Assembly (NCBI GenBank): GCA_013350285.1
Contig: JAAXWG010000001.1
Span: 292,238-356,237 of the forward strand
Length of the DNA: 64,000 nucleotides
Source: Candidatus Altimarinota bacterium
Lineage (GTDB): Bacteria; Patescibacteriota; Gracilibacteria; BD1-5; UBA6164
Direction: 5' to 3'
Position 1 is the first letter of the stretch. Every line of letters begins with the position of its first letter. A program made the position numbers and the translations under genes. Positions 12,102 through 23,360 of this stretch are shown piece by piece. The notes beneath the pieces are model-generated. The model searched no databases and was not told the DNA's origin. It worked only from the letters and a program-made list of their open reading frames with translations.

Positions 12102-12932
12102 CTACATAAAAAGGCTCTCAATAAGAGCTTTTTTATTTATTTCCCACTCACTCCCCCATCTTGTTTTAAGTTCTACTTCTATCACATCAATATTATTTTC
12201 TTTTCCCCAAATCATCATATGCCCCTGCTTTTGCTCTTCTCTAAGTTTATCCCAAGAATCTTGTGAAAATATTGTATATCAAGAATTTTGAGCATAATTT
12301 GATACTCTTTTTTGGCTTATTTCTTCTCCAAGAGAAAAAACAGTTCCCCAACAATTATGAAAAGTATAGATGGTTTTTATATTTTCCTTATTTATAAAGT
12401 TAAGCAAGGCTTGTATTTCTAACTCACTTGCGGGTTTATCTCAAGCAGAAATATCAAAATATTCTCAAGAAATAAACATTTTTGATTCCTTTTTCCAATT
12501 TGAAGTCGGAAAATTTCTATTGAGATCTACATTTTTTGCATTTGTTTTTCCCTTATTTCATCCTCTAAAATAATCAGAATCGTTAAGAGCTATTTTATAT
12601 CCATCAAGATTAAGGCAAGGAATATTAAAGATTTCTTTATTTTTTAGAAAATCTACATCTCCCCCTATTTGATTATTAAGAAAATTAATCCAATGTATCA
12701 TAAGCTTTACTGTCCCTACTTCATTTCCATGAATTCATCAAAAATACAATATTTTTTCTTTTCATCCTCAGAAATGATAAGTCATAATTTCTTCTCACAT
12801 ATATGTTTTTCAAATAGAAAAACTTTCTCATTTGATTGTATCTTGCAGTTTTGGATTATCAAAAAAATTGTCTTTTATTCAAATAAAAGCTCTGAAAAAA
12901 AATCAAATATTTCTTTTTAAGATTTGTATCAT
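12102..12932 (-). CDS. M14-family zinc carboxypeptidase-like protein
   Basis: 276 residues. The zinc-binding motif of the M14 (carboxypeptidase / succinylglutamate desuccinylase) superfamily appears as FGGIHGNEVG in the N-terminal third (His and Glu ligands). NVDLNRNFPTSNW supplies the substrate-binding Asn-Arg pair, TFHNCWG is a candidate for the third ligand histidine, and EVELKTRWG near the C-terminus is a candidate for the catalytic Glu. No signal peptide is visible, so it probably acts in the cytoplasm on peptides or a modified amino acid. The start at 12932 lies 9 bp after the stop of the LysRS-HD gene on the same strand, so the two are likely cotranscribed. The substrate cannot be deduced. 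Confidence 0.82.
12108..12134 (+). terminator. Probable terminator after the 128-aa gene
   Basis: AAAAGGCTCT and AAGAGCTTTTTT pair as a stem with one bulged base and a short loop, followed by a T-rich run. It lies inside the last codons of the convergent peptidase gene, an economical overlap. Confidence 0.55.
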
Positions 12933-12941
12933 AAATAAAAT

Positions 12942-15161
12942 TTACATTCCAAATTCATTTGCATATTCTTTTAATCCTTCAAGCAACTCTTCTACAAATT
13001 CTTCAAAATTCTTCCCAAGCATTTTTTCACAATTTTTTATTTCTTCACGACTGACTCAAGAAGCAAAAGCCTTATCTTTTACTTTTTTTAAAATAGATGT
13101 GATTTTTATTTCTTCTATTTTTTTATTTGGCATCATTTTTCAAACAGCGGTAATAAATCAAGTTAATTCATCAACAGAACAAATATATTTTCTAATCAAA
13201 GTATTTGGTTCTACATTTGTAATAAAATATCAATGTGATTTTATATCTTCAATAAGCTCTTTAGGAAGATGTATTTCTGCAACAATTTTTTCTAAATCTT
13301 CTTTGCAATGCTTTGTTCCATCTTTTTCTATATAATCCCAATCAATGTCATGAAGAAGTCCAACAAGTTGCCAAGCCTGTTCATTTTTTCCAAGCTTTTT
13401 TGCAAAATATTTCATTGCACATCAAACAGAAATAAGATGTTGTCTTGTTTGAGGAGCATATTTATCTATTAAATTCATAACCTCTTCTATACTCGGAAGT
13501 TTTAAGTTTTCATAATTATTTTCTTCTCATTGTAAATTTTTTCTTTCTTCCTTCATATCTTCTCAATTTAAAGAAATCTCCTCTATTTTTTTCTTATTTT
13601 CATCTCTCATAAGTGGAAATAAAACAACATCTCTTAAGTTTTCTTGTTCTGTTAGCAAAGAAAAAATTCTGTCTAAGCCCATTCCAAAACCTGACTGTGG
13701 GGGCATTGCATATTCCATAGCAAGTAAAAAATCATCATCCCCACTTGTTGCTTCTTCATCTCCTCTTTCTATCGCTCAAGACTGAGTATCAAAATTAGTT
13801 TTTTGTATTTCTGGATCAACAAGTTCACTATAAGCCTTTATAACTTCCCATCCATTTACAAGTACTTGAAATTGCTCAACAATATTTTCATCCATATCTG
13901 ATTGCCTTGCAAGTGGTTGCATTGTTTTTGGATAATTGTAAATAAATGCTGGACCTATAATTTTTGGTCTCAAAACTTTTTTATACAAATAATCTATCAT
14001 TGTTGTCAGTCATTGTTTTTCTATACCAACCCAAGTATAACCTGCTTTTTGTATATCATTTCTTAATTTTTCTTCATCTTCTATTCAATAATTCTCGACA
14101 TTAATTCAACTCACTTCTTCTACTCACTGTATATAATTAATTCTTTCCCATGGAGTCGTGAAGTCTACTTTTTTTATATTTCATTCCTTATCTTTTATAG
14201 GAACAATTTTTGAAAGTTTGAGAGAAGAAAAAATATAATCAAAAAGAGACTCTGTAAACTGCATATTATCTTCAAAATTCCACCAAGCAGTATAATGTTC
14301 TACAACAGAAAACTCTTGCATATGACTTGGATCTGAGCCTTCATTTCTAAAATTCTTTCCTATTTCAAAAACTTTTTCAAATCTTCCAACCGTTGCTTTT
14401 TTAAGAGATGTTTCTGGTGCAATTCTGAGGAAAAAATCTTCTCAAAAATCATTATGATGTGTAATAAATGGCTTTGCCGCTGCTCAAGATGCCGAATTTC
14501 ATAAAATAGGAGTTTCTATTTCTATGAAATCATTTTTTATATAAAACTCTCGTATTGCTTGTATAAATTTACTTCTCAAGAGAAATCTTTGATAGCTCTC
14601 ATCATTCATTATAAGATCAAGATATCTTTGTCTATAAAGTGTTTCTTGATCAGTAATTCCATGAAATTTTTCTGGAAGTGAACGAATCGCTTTTGAGAGA
14701 ATTTGGAATTCTTTTACCAGAAGTGTAAGCTCTCCATGTTTTGTAAAAAATAAATCTCCTTTCACTCCAACATAATCTCCTATATTTAAAAATTTTTCAG
14801 AAATTTTATAAGCATCTTTTTCTTCTCCATCAATAAGCATTTTTTTCACAACTTTATGCCCCGTATGAAATTCACAAATATCTTTCATAAAACAAATTTG
14901 TAATCCGCCCGTATTATCAATAATTTTAGAAAACATAAGTTTTCCATGACTTTTCATACTCATAAGTCTTCATGCGGTTTGAAAATCTTTTTGTATTCAT
15001 TCTGAAAGAAGAATTTCTAAATCTTTTATTTTATCTTCTTGTTTTTGTACAAAAGCAATATTTTCTTTTCCTCTATAGTTGTTTGCATACACAATAACTC
15101 AGGCTTCTTTTAATTTTCTTATTTTATCCTTTCTATCAAGAGATTCATTTGAGTAATCCAT
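12942..15161 (-). CDS. lysS: Lysyl-tRNA synthetase (class II) fused to an HD domain
   Basis: 739 residues in one frame. Residues 1 to about 520 are class II LysRS: an N-terminal OB anticodon-binding domain (LMSMKSHGKLMF, FMKDICEFHTG), motif-2-like segments near FIEIETPIL, and the typical terminal motif RDVVLFPLMR. LysRS normally ends there. This protein continues, without a stop and in the same frame, through a charged linker into about 180 residues of HD phosphohydrolase-type domain: QHLISVG, GLLHDIDWD near residue 607, then IKSHGYF and SVDELTGF, so the H...HD...D metal ligands look intact. It could couple lysylation to hydrolysis of a nucleotide signal, but that is inference. The product stays cytoplasmic. 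The promoter is probably at 15190-15217, and the M14 peptidase follows at once. Confidence 0.93.
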
Positions 15162-15189
15162 AAATTTTTATTAAATAAATAACTTATTA

Positions 15190-15217
15190 AAAATAATGAT
15201 TTTAAAGCGAATTTCAA
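15190..15217 (-). promoter_or_regulatory. Possible promoter of lysS
   Basis: Minus strand TTGAAA (15217-15212), 16-nt spacer, TATTTT (15195-15190), 30 nt before the ATG. The -10 box is weak. Confidence 0.35.
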
Positions 15218-15261
15218 GAGATTATTAAAAATATACTAACCCCTTTGTCAAATTATTTATT

Positions 15262-15290
15262 TTGATAGAAGGATAAATTTGTGTTAAAAT
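15262..15290 (+). promoter_or_regulatory. Probable promoter of the T4SS-like operon
   Basis: TTGATA (15262-15267), 17-nt spacer, TAAAAT (15285-15290) preceded by TGTGT, 33 bp before the ATG at 15323. Confidence 0.5.
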
Positions 15291-15322
15291 GAATACAAGA
15301 TTAAATGTAATATAAAAACAAA

Positions 15323-18184
15323 ATGAAAAAAATCTTATTCTGAAGCAGTGTTTTCCTCTATTTTTCTACTCCTGTTTCAGCAGCATTAAAAGAATCTTGA
15401 AGAGAATTATATTCGGCAACTGAAAGTATTCCAACGGAAGATGTTGGTATTTTTTCTTGAATGAGTGAGAATTTTTATTGATTTCTTGATATTATTCTTA
15501 GTTTATTTCTTATTTTTATTTTCTTTGTTTTAATAGTAAAGATTATAAGAATATTTTTTGAACTTTATTATCAAAAAAATCTCATTTATCTCAAAATCAC
15601 TCTCCCAAGAAATGATTCAAAACTTGATAAAGAGCATGAAACAAAAAAAGATTTCAAAGAAAAAATAGGAATGATGTCTATGTTTTATAAAGCTATTCAC
15701 AAACTAAGTGAGGTTGGATTTAAAGATACTTTACTCAACTGGTTTTTTGATAATACAAAAATAAGTCTTGAGCTTGTTTATGACCAAGGAAAAGTAAATT
15801 TTTATATGGTTACCTATAAATCATATGTTGATGTCATCAGTCAGCATATAACTTCTATTTATACCGATGCTGAAGTTCTCGTAATAAATCCTAAAAAAGA
15901 TTATATAGAACTAAAGCAAAGAAACTATTTTATGAGAGCAGCATCTCTTTGAAAAGAACATGATGATGTATATCCAATAAAAAGTTATAAATATTTAGAA
16001 GATGATCCTCTCAATAACTTTTCTAATGTTTTTTGAGGATTAAATAAAGATGATAAAGCTGTTTTTCAAGTGGTTATAAAACCCCTTAAATCTGGTTGGA
16101 ATAAAAAAGCTCTCAAAGCCGCAAGGCTTGTTGCAAAATGAGAATACAAAAAAAGGAAAAAAATACCATTTCTTGATATTTTTCGGAACCCTATTGTAGC
16201 AATTTTTTCTTGACCAGAAAATATGGTAAAGGATAATAATCTTGCTCCATGAGCAAGTTCTTGAGATTCATATAAAATCTTTAATCAAGCTGAAACAGAG
16301 GCTCAAAAAGTAATGTGAGAAACTGCGGCTCAACCAGCCTTTAAGGCTTCTATAAGAGTCCTTGTTGCAAGTAAGGAACAAAAAAGTACAGAAAATGGAG
16401 TTCATTCTATTATTGCTGCATCTTCTATGTTTATAGATGAGTATAATAATGCTCTTGATAATCCTCAACTTTGGGAAGATGCTTTTTCTTTTATTTTCAC
16501 TCCTATTAGATATTTTTGATATAAATTCAAACTTGTATGATTTTTTCAAAATAAATCTATGTTTTCTACTGATGAACTTTCTACCATTTTTCATCTTCCT
16601 GATATAAATTATAATAAATCACCTATTATTAATTGGCTTGATTACAAAAAACTTCCACTTCCTTCAAATATTAAAACTCCTTCTATTCCTACTATTTTGG
16701 ATGAAAAAGATACAACAGGAATCGTGAAATCTGTTCATAGAAAATTGTGAGGGTTTCCCATATATAAAGATGCTGTTCTTTTGGGATGGAATGAATATAG
16801 AAATAAAAAAAATCCTGTCTATTTTTCTAGAAATGATAGAGGAAGACATCATTATATAATCTGAAAATCTTGAGGAGGTAAATCTGTATTTTTGTGATAC
16901 CTTGCAAGACAAGATATACGGAATGGTGATGGTGTTTGTGTAATTGATCCTCATGGAGACCTTATAACAGATATACTATCATATATTCCAAAAGAAAGAG
17001 CAAAAGATGTTGTATTATTTGACCCTGCCGATGATGAAAGACCTATGGGACTCAATATGCTTGAAGTAATAAGTACTGATCCTGATGCAAGAAAAAGAGA
17101 AATGGATAGAGCTGCTCTTGATGCGACTGAAATATTTATAAAAATTTTTGGTGATGAGATATTTGGACCAAGAATACAGCATTATTTTAGAAACGGGTGT
17201 CTCACCCTTATGGAAGATGAGGAAGAATGAGGAACCTTGATTGATGTTCCAAGACTTTTTGTAGATGATGCTTTTATGAAATATAAAACATCGAAAATAA
17301 AAAATCCTGTAGTAAAATCTTTTTGGGAACATGAATATGCAAGTACTTGAGAAAGAGAAAAACAAGAAATGATACCATATTTTTCTGCAAAATTTGGTCC
17401 TTTTATAACGAATACAACAATTAGAAATATTATAGGACAACCAAAGTCTGCATTTAATATAAGAGAAATAATGGATAATAAAAAAATACTTCTTGTAAGT
17501 CTTTCAAAATGAAAAATAGGAGCTCTTAATGCTCAGTTGCTCTGACTTATATTTGTCGCAAAAGCAAATATGGGAGCAATGAGTAGAGCTGATATACCAG
17601 AATCTGAAAGAAAAGATTTTTTCCTTTATGTTGATGAGTTTCAAAATTTTGCAACTGATACTTTTTGAGAGATACTTTCAGAAGCAAGAAAATATCATCT
17701 TTCTCTTATTATGGCTCACCAATTTATAGCACAGATTTGAGGAAGTGGAGAAAAATATAAAAACAATTCTTGAAAACCTGCAATTAAAGATGCCGTATTC
17801 TGAAATGTATGAACCATAATGAGTTTTAAGGTTGGTGCTGAAGATGCTGAATATTTAGAAAAAGAATATGCTCCTTTACTTTCTCAACAAGATATTATAG
17901 GAATAGCAAATTATACAAGTTATTGTAAGCTTAATATAGATAATGCCACATCTCGTCCTTTTGATCTAAAAACATTATGGGATACAAACTATAAAAATGA
18001 AAAAGCAGCAGCAATAATAAAAGAGTATTCAAGAAAAAAATATGGAAGAAAAAAGAAATATGTTGATTTAGAAATAGAAGCAAGACTCTGAATTATGTCA
18101 AGTACAGAAGATGAAATAAATTCTACAAATGGCATAAATACAAATCTTTCTGAAGATGAAGGAACTACAGAAATAAATACTTAA
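15323..18184 (+). CDS. VirD4/TraG-type coupling ATPase (type IV secretion, conjugation-like)
   Basis: 953 residues. An N-terminal signal-like helix (residues 1-20) and a transmembrane helix (about 53-75) anchor it in the membrane. A large cytoplasmic part follows: an unidentified middle domain, then a RecA-like ATPase with Walker A GKSGGGKSVFLG near residue 511, VIDPHGDL, a Walker B strand FFLYVDEFQNFA near 769, and the AHQF and ISGLGNVG-like sensor region (IMAHQFIAQIGG). These are hallmarks of the VirD4/TraG/TraD and DUF87-like ATPases that feed DNA or protein to type IV secretion channels. Many glycines, including one in the P-loop, are TGA. The C-terminal tail is basic, then acidic. It heads a four-gene run with three T4SS-pilin-like membrane proteins. 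No relaxase or VirB4 is visible in the window. Confidence 0.88.
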
Positions 18185-18200
18185 TTTTTAATTTTCTTTT

Positions 18201-19157
18201 ATGAAAACAAAATTTCTCCAGATATTTAGTCTCTTAATTCTTGTTCTTTGACTTAGTTTTTCCATTCCTATAAGTTATGCAACAGATAATGTAAATATAG
18301 GAAATTATAAGTCATGAGGAAGTCAGACAAATGATAAACTTAGTGCTTTTTGAAGTGATAATTTTTTTTCACTTTCTTGAAATTGAGAAAGAGCTGTTTT
18401 TTTTACACTTGTAAGAGTAGCAAGAGATTTAAAAAACTTATTTTTTATTCTTGCAAGTATATATTTTTTTATTATGGTTTTTCAGGTACTTTTCGCATGA
18501 AAGACTCAAGATGCTGTCAATCATTTTAAAAAGGGAATTATTTGGATTACTCTTGGTCTTATAGTAATGCAACTTGCTTATGTACTTGCTCGAATTCTTT
18601 ATGATGGATGAGTATCCGAATGACTTGCTTTCAATCTTGTAGAAAATCTAATAAATCCTTTAATAAAACTTATTGAGACTATTGCTTCTCTTTTCTTTAT
18701 GGGAATTGCCTTTTATTCGTTTTATAGACTCGTTACAGCAAATGGTGAAGAAGAAAAAGCAAATCAGGCTAAAAAAGGTATTATAGAAGCAATTACATGA
18801 TTTGCTATTATAAAATTTGCAAGACTTATAGTAGAAGCAACCTATGGAAGACTCAACTGTAACCAAATTTTGAATTGATTTATAACCTTTACATGAAGTT
18901 GATGTGTAGAAGAAGCTAATTTGTCTTGACTTTCTGCAATAGTTGTACAAGTAATAAATTGGGCAAATAGTCTTGTGGGAATAATTGTTGTCATTATGAT
19001 TATATTTGCATGATTTCAAGTTTTTATTTCTTGAGGAAAAGAAGATGCTCTTAAAAAAGCAAGAACATCACTTATGTATATTTTTATATGAATTCTTATT
19101 CTTGTTACAAATTACCTTATTTTAACATTTTTTATTATTCCTGAAAGGATTATATAA
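18201..19157 (+). CDS. Membrane protein with two T4SS-pilin-like (VirB2/PF18895-type) segments
   Basis: 318 residues with an N-terminal signal peptide (SFSIPISYATD). Six to seven hydrophobic helices occur in two similar halves. Each half ends in the arrangement typical of CPR T4SS pilin-like proteins: a helix such as VGIIVVIMIIFAGFQVFISG, a basic loop GGKEDALKKARTS, then a second helix; the first half has TANGEEEKANQAKKGI. It therefore looks like a tandem duplication of the VirB2-like unit. It starts 16 bp after the coupling ATPase. The role, forming a membrane channel or pilus base, is inferred from the family and neighbours. Confidence 0.75.
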
Positions 19158-19179
19158 ATACATTATTAACTATAAAACT

Positions 19180-20091
19180 ATGTACAAAAAATTTATAAAA
19201 ATAATATTTCTTTTTCTTAGCATTATAGGAGTATGATTATATTATGAAAATTCATTTGCCTGAGCAATAGATATTCCAAAACAAACAAGTTTATCAAATG
19301 TTTCTATTAAATATTCTTGAAGTAGTGATATTACTTGAACTCTAAATGATTTATGATTTAGTATATTACAAACGGTAAAAGTAATACTTCAATGACTTTT
19401 GATATTGTTTTTAGTGTATGTATGAGTGCAAATGATTATATCTATGGGAGATGATAAACAACTTTGAAATGCAAAAAAACAAATAATGTACTCCCTTATA
19501 TGACTTCTTTTTATAAATATTCCATGAACTCTTTATGATGCTTTTCATAAAGATACAAATTCTTCTACTTCTCTTGGTTGATATATAGGAAAAACTGCTT
19601 TTGAAAGTTCTGATAATGATAATAATATTTTTATAAATTATTTCAGTTTTTGAGAAACATTTAATGATAACATTCTATGATTTCTCAAAGTTCTTATTTT
19701 TGGAATTGCTGTCTTTATGATAACTTATGCCTGAATAGAAATTATGACTTCAAGAGAAAGAAAAGAAAGGATATCAGAGGGAAAAGAAAAAATTATTTAT
19801 TCTATTCTTGCTCTTATTTTTCTTTGATTTATAGAAGCATGGAAAACTGTTGCATTTAGTGGAAATATTAGTGATGGGGTAAATCTTTTTGAAACTTTTG
19901 CAAATCTTGCATTATTTTTTGCCTGACCTGTTGCTATATTTTTCTTGACAATCGCAGGATATTATTATATTACTTCTAATGGAAAAGAAGAAAGAGTAAA
20001 AAAAGCAAAAAGTATTGTTGTAAATACTATTCTTGCAACTTTAATACTTCTTGCTTCTTATACATTCTTACTTGATTTAGCTACTCTTTAA
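19180..20091 (+). CDS. Polytopic T4SS-pilin-like membrane protein
   Basis: 303 residues, signal-like N-terminus ending near NSFAGAID, and several membrane helices. The repeated theme helix, basic loop (SMGDDKQLGNAKKQIMYS; SNGKEEERVKKAKSIV), helix is the same as in its neighbours, again in two copies. TGA codes for Gly many times, e.g. in SFGETFND. It starts 22 bp after the previous gene and is followed 18 bp later by another member, so all are likely one transcript. Function beyond membership in the T4SS-like set is not known. Confidence 0.7.
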
Positions 20092-20109
20092 ATATTAAAA
20101 TACTTATTT

Positions 20110-20559
20110 ATGAAAAATATTTGAAAAATTTTTATTGTTTTTATAGGAATTTGTTTTCTTTTTATTACCCCTCTTAGTTTTTGAGCATCCAATGAAGAAT
20201 ATGTAGAAGTAGAGGTAACGGAAGAAATTCCATGAATGGACTGTTCTTGAACGATGTCATGAACAACTGAAAAATGTAGTGCTGGTACTGAAAATTGTAC
20301 AATAAAATGTAAGGTTCCAAAATGATTCAATGGTATTTTACAAATTATGGGAATTCTTATAAAATATTTTACATTTTTTGCAGGACTTTGATGAGTTCTT
20401 TATATTGTCATAAATGGTATTCTTCTTTCTATGTCTGGACTTGAATGATCAGCAAAATGAGAAATAAAAAAAAGAATTACTCAAGGATTAATATGAATAA
20501 TTCTCCTTCTTCTTTCTTGAGTCATTCTTAATATAGTTGCTCCTTGGATATACAAATAA
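20110..20559 (+). CDS. Small VirB2/T4SS-pilin-like protein
   Basis: 149 residues: a signal peptide (to about residue 26, LSFGASNEE), a cysteine-rich extracytoplasmic segment with five Cys (CSGTMSGTTEKCSAGTENC and CKV), and two helices joined by the basic loop GLEGSAKGEIKKRITQ. This single-unit architecture is that of VirB2/TrbC-like and CPR T4SS pilins. The Cys-rich part is unusual and suggests disulphides outside the membrane. It is the last gene of the plus-strand run and ends 1 bp before the stop of the convergent mutL. Confidence 0.78.
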
Positions 20560-20560
20560 A

Positions 20561-22366
20561 CTATCTTTCAAAAAGATTTTTTAAATCCTCCAAACTCATT
20601 TCAAAAATAACAGGTCTTCCATGAGGACAGGTAAAAGAATAAAAATTTTGAGATTCTTCTATAAGTTTATTCATTTCGAAAAAAGAAAGTCTATTTCAAA
20701 ATTTTATTGCTGATCTACAAGCGGTAAAAGCAAGGATTTTCTTTTTTACTTCTTCTAGGTTTGTGCTTTTTCAAGAATTATATTCAGCGATATCTTCTAT
20801 AATTCACAAAAAAATTTGCTCTATATTTTCTTTTTCCAAAAAGCTTGGTACTTGGTTTAATAAAACAATTCCGGAAGATAAAAATTCAAAATCAAATCCC
20901 ATTTCTTCAAAGGTTTCTTTATTTTCTTCTAAAATTGTTTGTTCTTTCGGAGTAAGTTGAAAAGAAGTTTGAAAAAGAAGTTTTTGTGCAGAGTCTTCTT
21001 TTTTTTGTAAAAGTTTTTCATATAAAATTCTCTCAGCAAGTGCATGTTGGTCTATAATTTTAAGAGATTTTTCTCATTCAAGCAAAATATAACTATTAAA
21101 AATTTGTCCTATAATTCTTCATAAATAAGTTTCTTTAATATCAAAATCTTTTTCATTTTTTTCTCATTCTTGTCAAACTTCTTCAAACGAAATATTTTGA
21201 GAAGAAAGAATTGTTTTTGTAAAATCTAGTCCATTTTGGATTTTTGTCTGATTTGGATTTATTTTTATGTCCTTATAGGGAGAATAGTTATTAAAATTTT
21301 TACCAGTCCCTGTATGAAAATGTGCTTCTTTCTTTCAAGAAATTTCTTGAAAAGTGTCTTTTTCATCTTTATTTTCTAAGCTCAATTTTTCCAAAATTCA
21401 AAAAATTCAATTATAAACTGCTCTAAAAAGAGTTTGTTCATCAGCAAAACGAATCTCCATTTTTCTCGGATGGACATTTACATCTACAGAACTTGGATCA
21501 AGACTAAGAGATAAAATATAAGCAGGAAAGCTTCCATGTGGAATAAATCTATTATAAGCATCAGATATGGCTTTATAAATAATAGGAGATTTTACAATCC
21601 TCTTATTTACAAAAAGTATTTGTCTATTTTTATTAGAAAAGCTTTTTTTAGGATGACTAATAAATCCTTCTATATGTATTCCTGAAAAAGAAAAATCAAT
21701 ATCTAAAATACTGTCTACAAAACTTGCTCAATAAATATTATAAATTCTTGTTTTCTTGTCTTCTTTTTGTCCATAATTAAAAATAATTTTATCATCTGAA
21801 ATAAAAGTAAATCAAATATGAGAATAAATAATGCTTATATTTTGAAGAAATTCAAGAATATGAGCATATTCTGTTTTTTCACTTTTTATATAATTGAGCC
21901 TCGCAGGAGTGTTATAAAAAAGATTTTTTACTCTTATTTTTGTTCATTGTTCTGCTGGAAAATCACTAATAAGTTTTTTATCTTCTTCAAAAAAAAGTTT
22001 TTTCCCCATATTTCCTTGTTCGGTTTTTGAGACAAGAGAAAATTCTGATACAGACGAAATAGAAGCAAGTGCCTCTCAGCGAAATCAAAAACTCTCAACA
22101 TTATACAAATCTTCTAGTGATTGTATCTTTGATGTAGAATATTTTTCTGCCAAAAGAGGAAAATCTTCCTCTTGAATTCCTTCTCCATTATCACTTACAA
22201 TAATTTCTTTTAATCAAGATTCTCTTATTTCTACCTTTATATAAGTTGCTTTTGCATCTATGGCATTTTCTACCAATTCTTTTATAACGGATGATGGTCT
22301 TTCTACTACTTCTCAAGCAGCAATTTGATTACTAAGATTTTTTGGAAGACTTATAATTTTTGTCAT
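20561..22366 (-). CDS. mutL: DNA mismatch repair protein MutL
   Basis: 601 residues. The N-terminal GHKL ATPase is clear: [20 protein letters not shown] and ENAIDAKAT at the start. The C-terminal dimerisation domain contains [13 protein letters not shown] near residue 439, matching the metal-dependent endonuclease motif DQHA(x)2E(x)4E; this implies a nicking MutL of the type found where MutH is absent. The start ATG at 22366 follows the family N-terminus exactly. The gene is convergent with the T4SS-like operon. No mutS is in the window. Confidence 0.95.
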
Positions 22367-22470
22367 AATTTTTATACTTTTTAGATAGTGTTAATTTAGA
22401 TAATTATGTTTATTTTTGTAAGATTTTCAAATTTGTATTGAGATATTTTATTATATATTCTTTTTCATAA

Positions 22471-22500
22471 AAAATAGAGCAAAATACTTTGCTCTATTTT
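22471..22500 (-). terminator. Hairpin terminator below the 70-aa gene
   Basis: A 13-bp perfect stem (AAAATAGAGCAAA / TTTGCTCTATTTT) with a 4-nt loop and T-runs on both sides. It ends the minus-strand small membrane gene before mutL begins. Confidence 0.75.
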
Positions 22501-22510
22501 TCTTTTTTTT

Positions 22511-22723
22511 CTAAAAAAATGATTTTATTTTTTCTTTGACCATATTGGGGATATTATTATACATTGCTACGACTCTTTTCACTCTTTTATAATATCAAGT
22601 TATCTCTCATATAATATTGAGTATTTGAAGCACTCTAAATAAAACAATACTGAGAAGTGTGCCTATAATAAGAGTAAAAACTATAAGAACAAAATAAAGT
22701 ATTTCTAAAAGTGAAAATTCCAT
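22511..22723 (-). CDS. Small single-span membrane protein (70 aa)
   Basis: ATG at 22723, TAG at 22511-22513. One strong transmembrane helix (ILYFVLIVFTLIIGTLLSIV) is followed by a basic amphipathic tail (YYKRVKRVV). Two in-frame TGA codons are read as Gly. The gene has its own terminator. No family is recognised; it is real on the evidence of its start, stop, hydrophobic profile and terminator. Confidence 0.65.
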
Positions 22724-22855
22724 AAGTATTTTTTTTAATTATATTGTTTTCTATTATATTTTTCTTTTTGCTGAAATCAAGAATTTTAAAAATTCTTATT
22801 TTTCTCAGTTATTATACTATTAAAAAGAAAATATTTCAAATATAATCAAAAAAAC

Positions 22856-22883
22856 TTGCTTTTTTAATTTTTTTTTATATGAT
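22856..22883 (+). promoter_or_regulatory. Probable rplS promoter
   Basis: TTGCTT (22856-22861), 16-nt spacer, TATGAT (22878-22883), 30 bp before the rplS ATG. Confidence 0.5.
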
Positions 22884-22913
22884 ATGCGAGTTTTAAAAAC
22901 TAACAAATAAAAA

Positions 22914-23270
22914 ATGACTAATGTTGATTTAATTAAAAAAATTCAATCTGAATTTTTACAAGGAGAAAGACCAGAGTTAAGAACTGGTATGGAGATAGAG
23001 GTAAGCCAAAAAATAAAAGAAGGAAACAAAGAAAGAATCCAAAAATTTAAAGGTATTATTGTAAGCACTTCTGGAAAATCTCTTCTTGAAAAAACTATTA
23101 CTGTAAGAAAAAAAGTTGGACCTTTTGGTATTGAAAAAATATTTCCTATTCATTCTCCAAGTGTTGAAAATATAGAAATAATTAGACAATTTAAAGTAAA
23201 AAGAAAATCTATTAAATTTATCAGAGAGCTTACAGGAAAAGCAGCAAAACTAAAAGAAGTAAAAAAATAG
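22914..23270 (+). CDS. rplS: 50S ribosomal protein L19
   Basis: 118 residues, the normal length. The family sequence is clear: an N-terminal helix, RTGMEIEVSQKIKEG, RIQKFKGIIVS, LEKTITVRKKVGPFGIEKIF and PIHSPSVENIEI. L19 lies at the 30S-50S interface. All eight glycines use GGA or GGT and none uses TGA, unlike most neighbours. It has its own promoter and a clear terminator, so it is probably monocistronic. Confidence 0.98.
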   Translation: MTNVDLIKKIQSEFLQGERPELRTGMEIEVSQKIKEGNKERIQKFKGIIVSTSGKSLLEKTITVRKKVGPFGIEKIFPIHSPSVENIEIIRQFKVKRKSIKFIRELTGKAAKLKEVKK

Positions 23271-23280
23271 TTCCTTTAAA

Positions 23281-23318
23281 AAAATCCAAAAGAAAAATCT
23301 TTTGGATTTTTCTTTTTT
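23281..23318 (+). terminator. rplS terminator
   Basis: Perfect 13-bp stem (AAAATCCAAAAGA / TCTTTTGGATTTT), 4-nt loop and a T-rich tail, 10 bp after the rplS stop. Confidence 0.88.
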
Positions 23319-23360
23319 GAATATAATCATTTTTATATTATTTTTAAAAGTAAAAGAATT

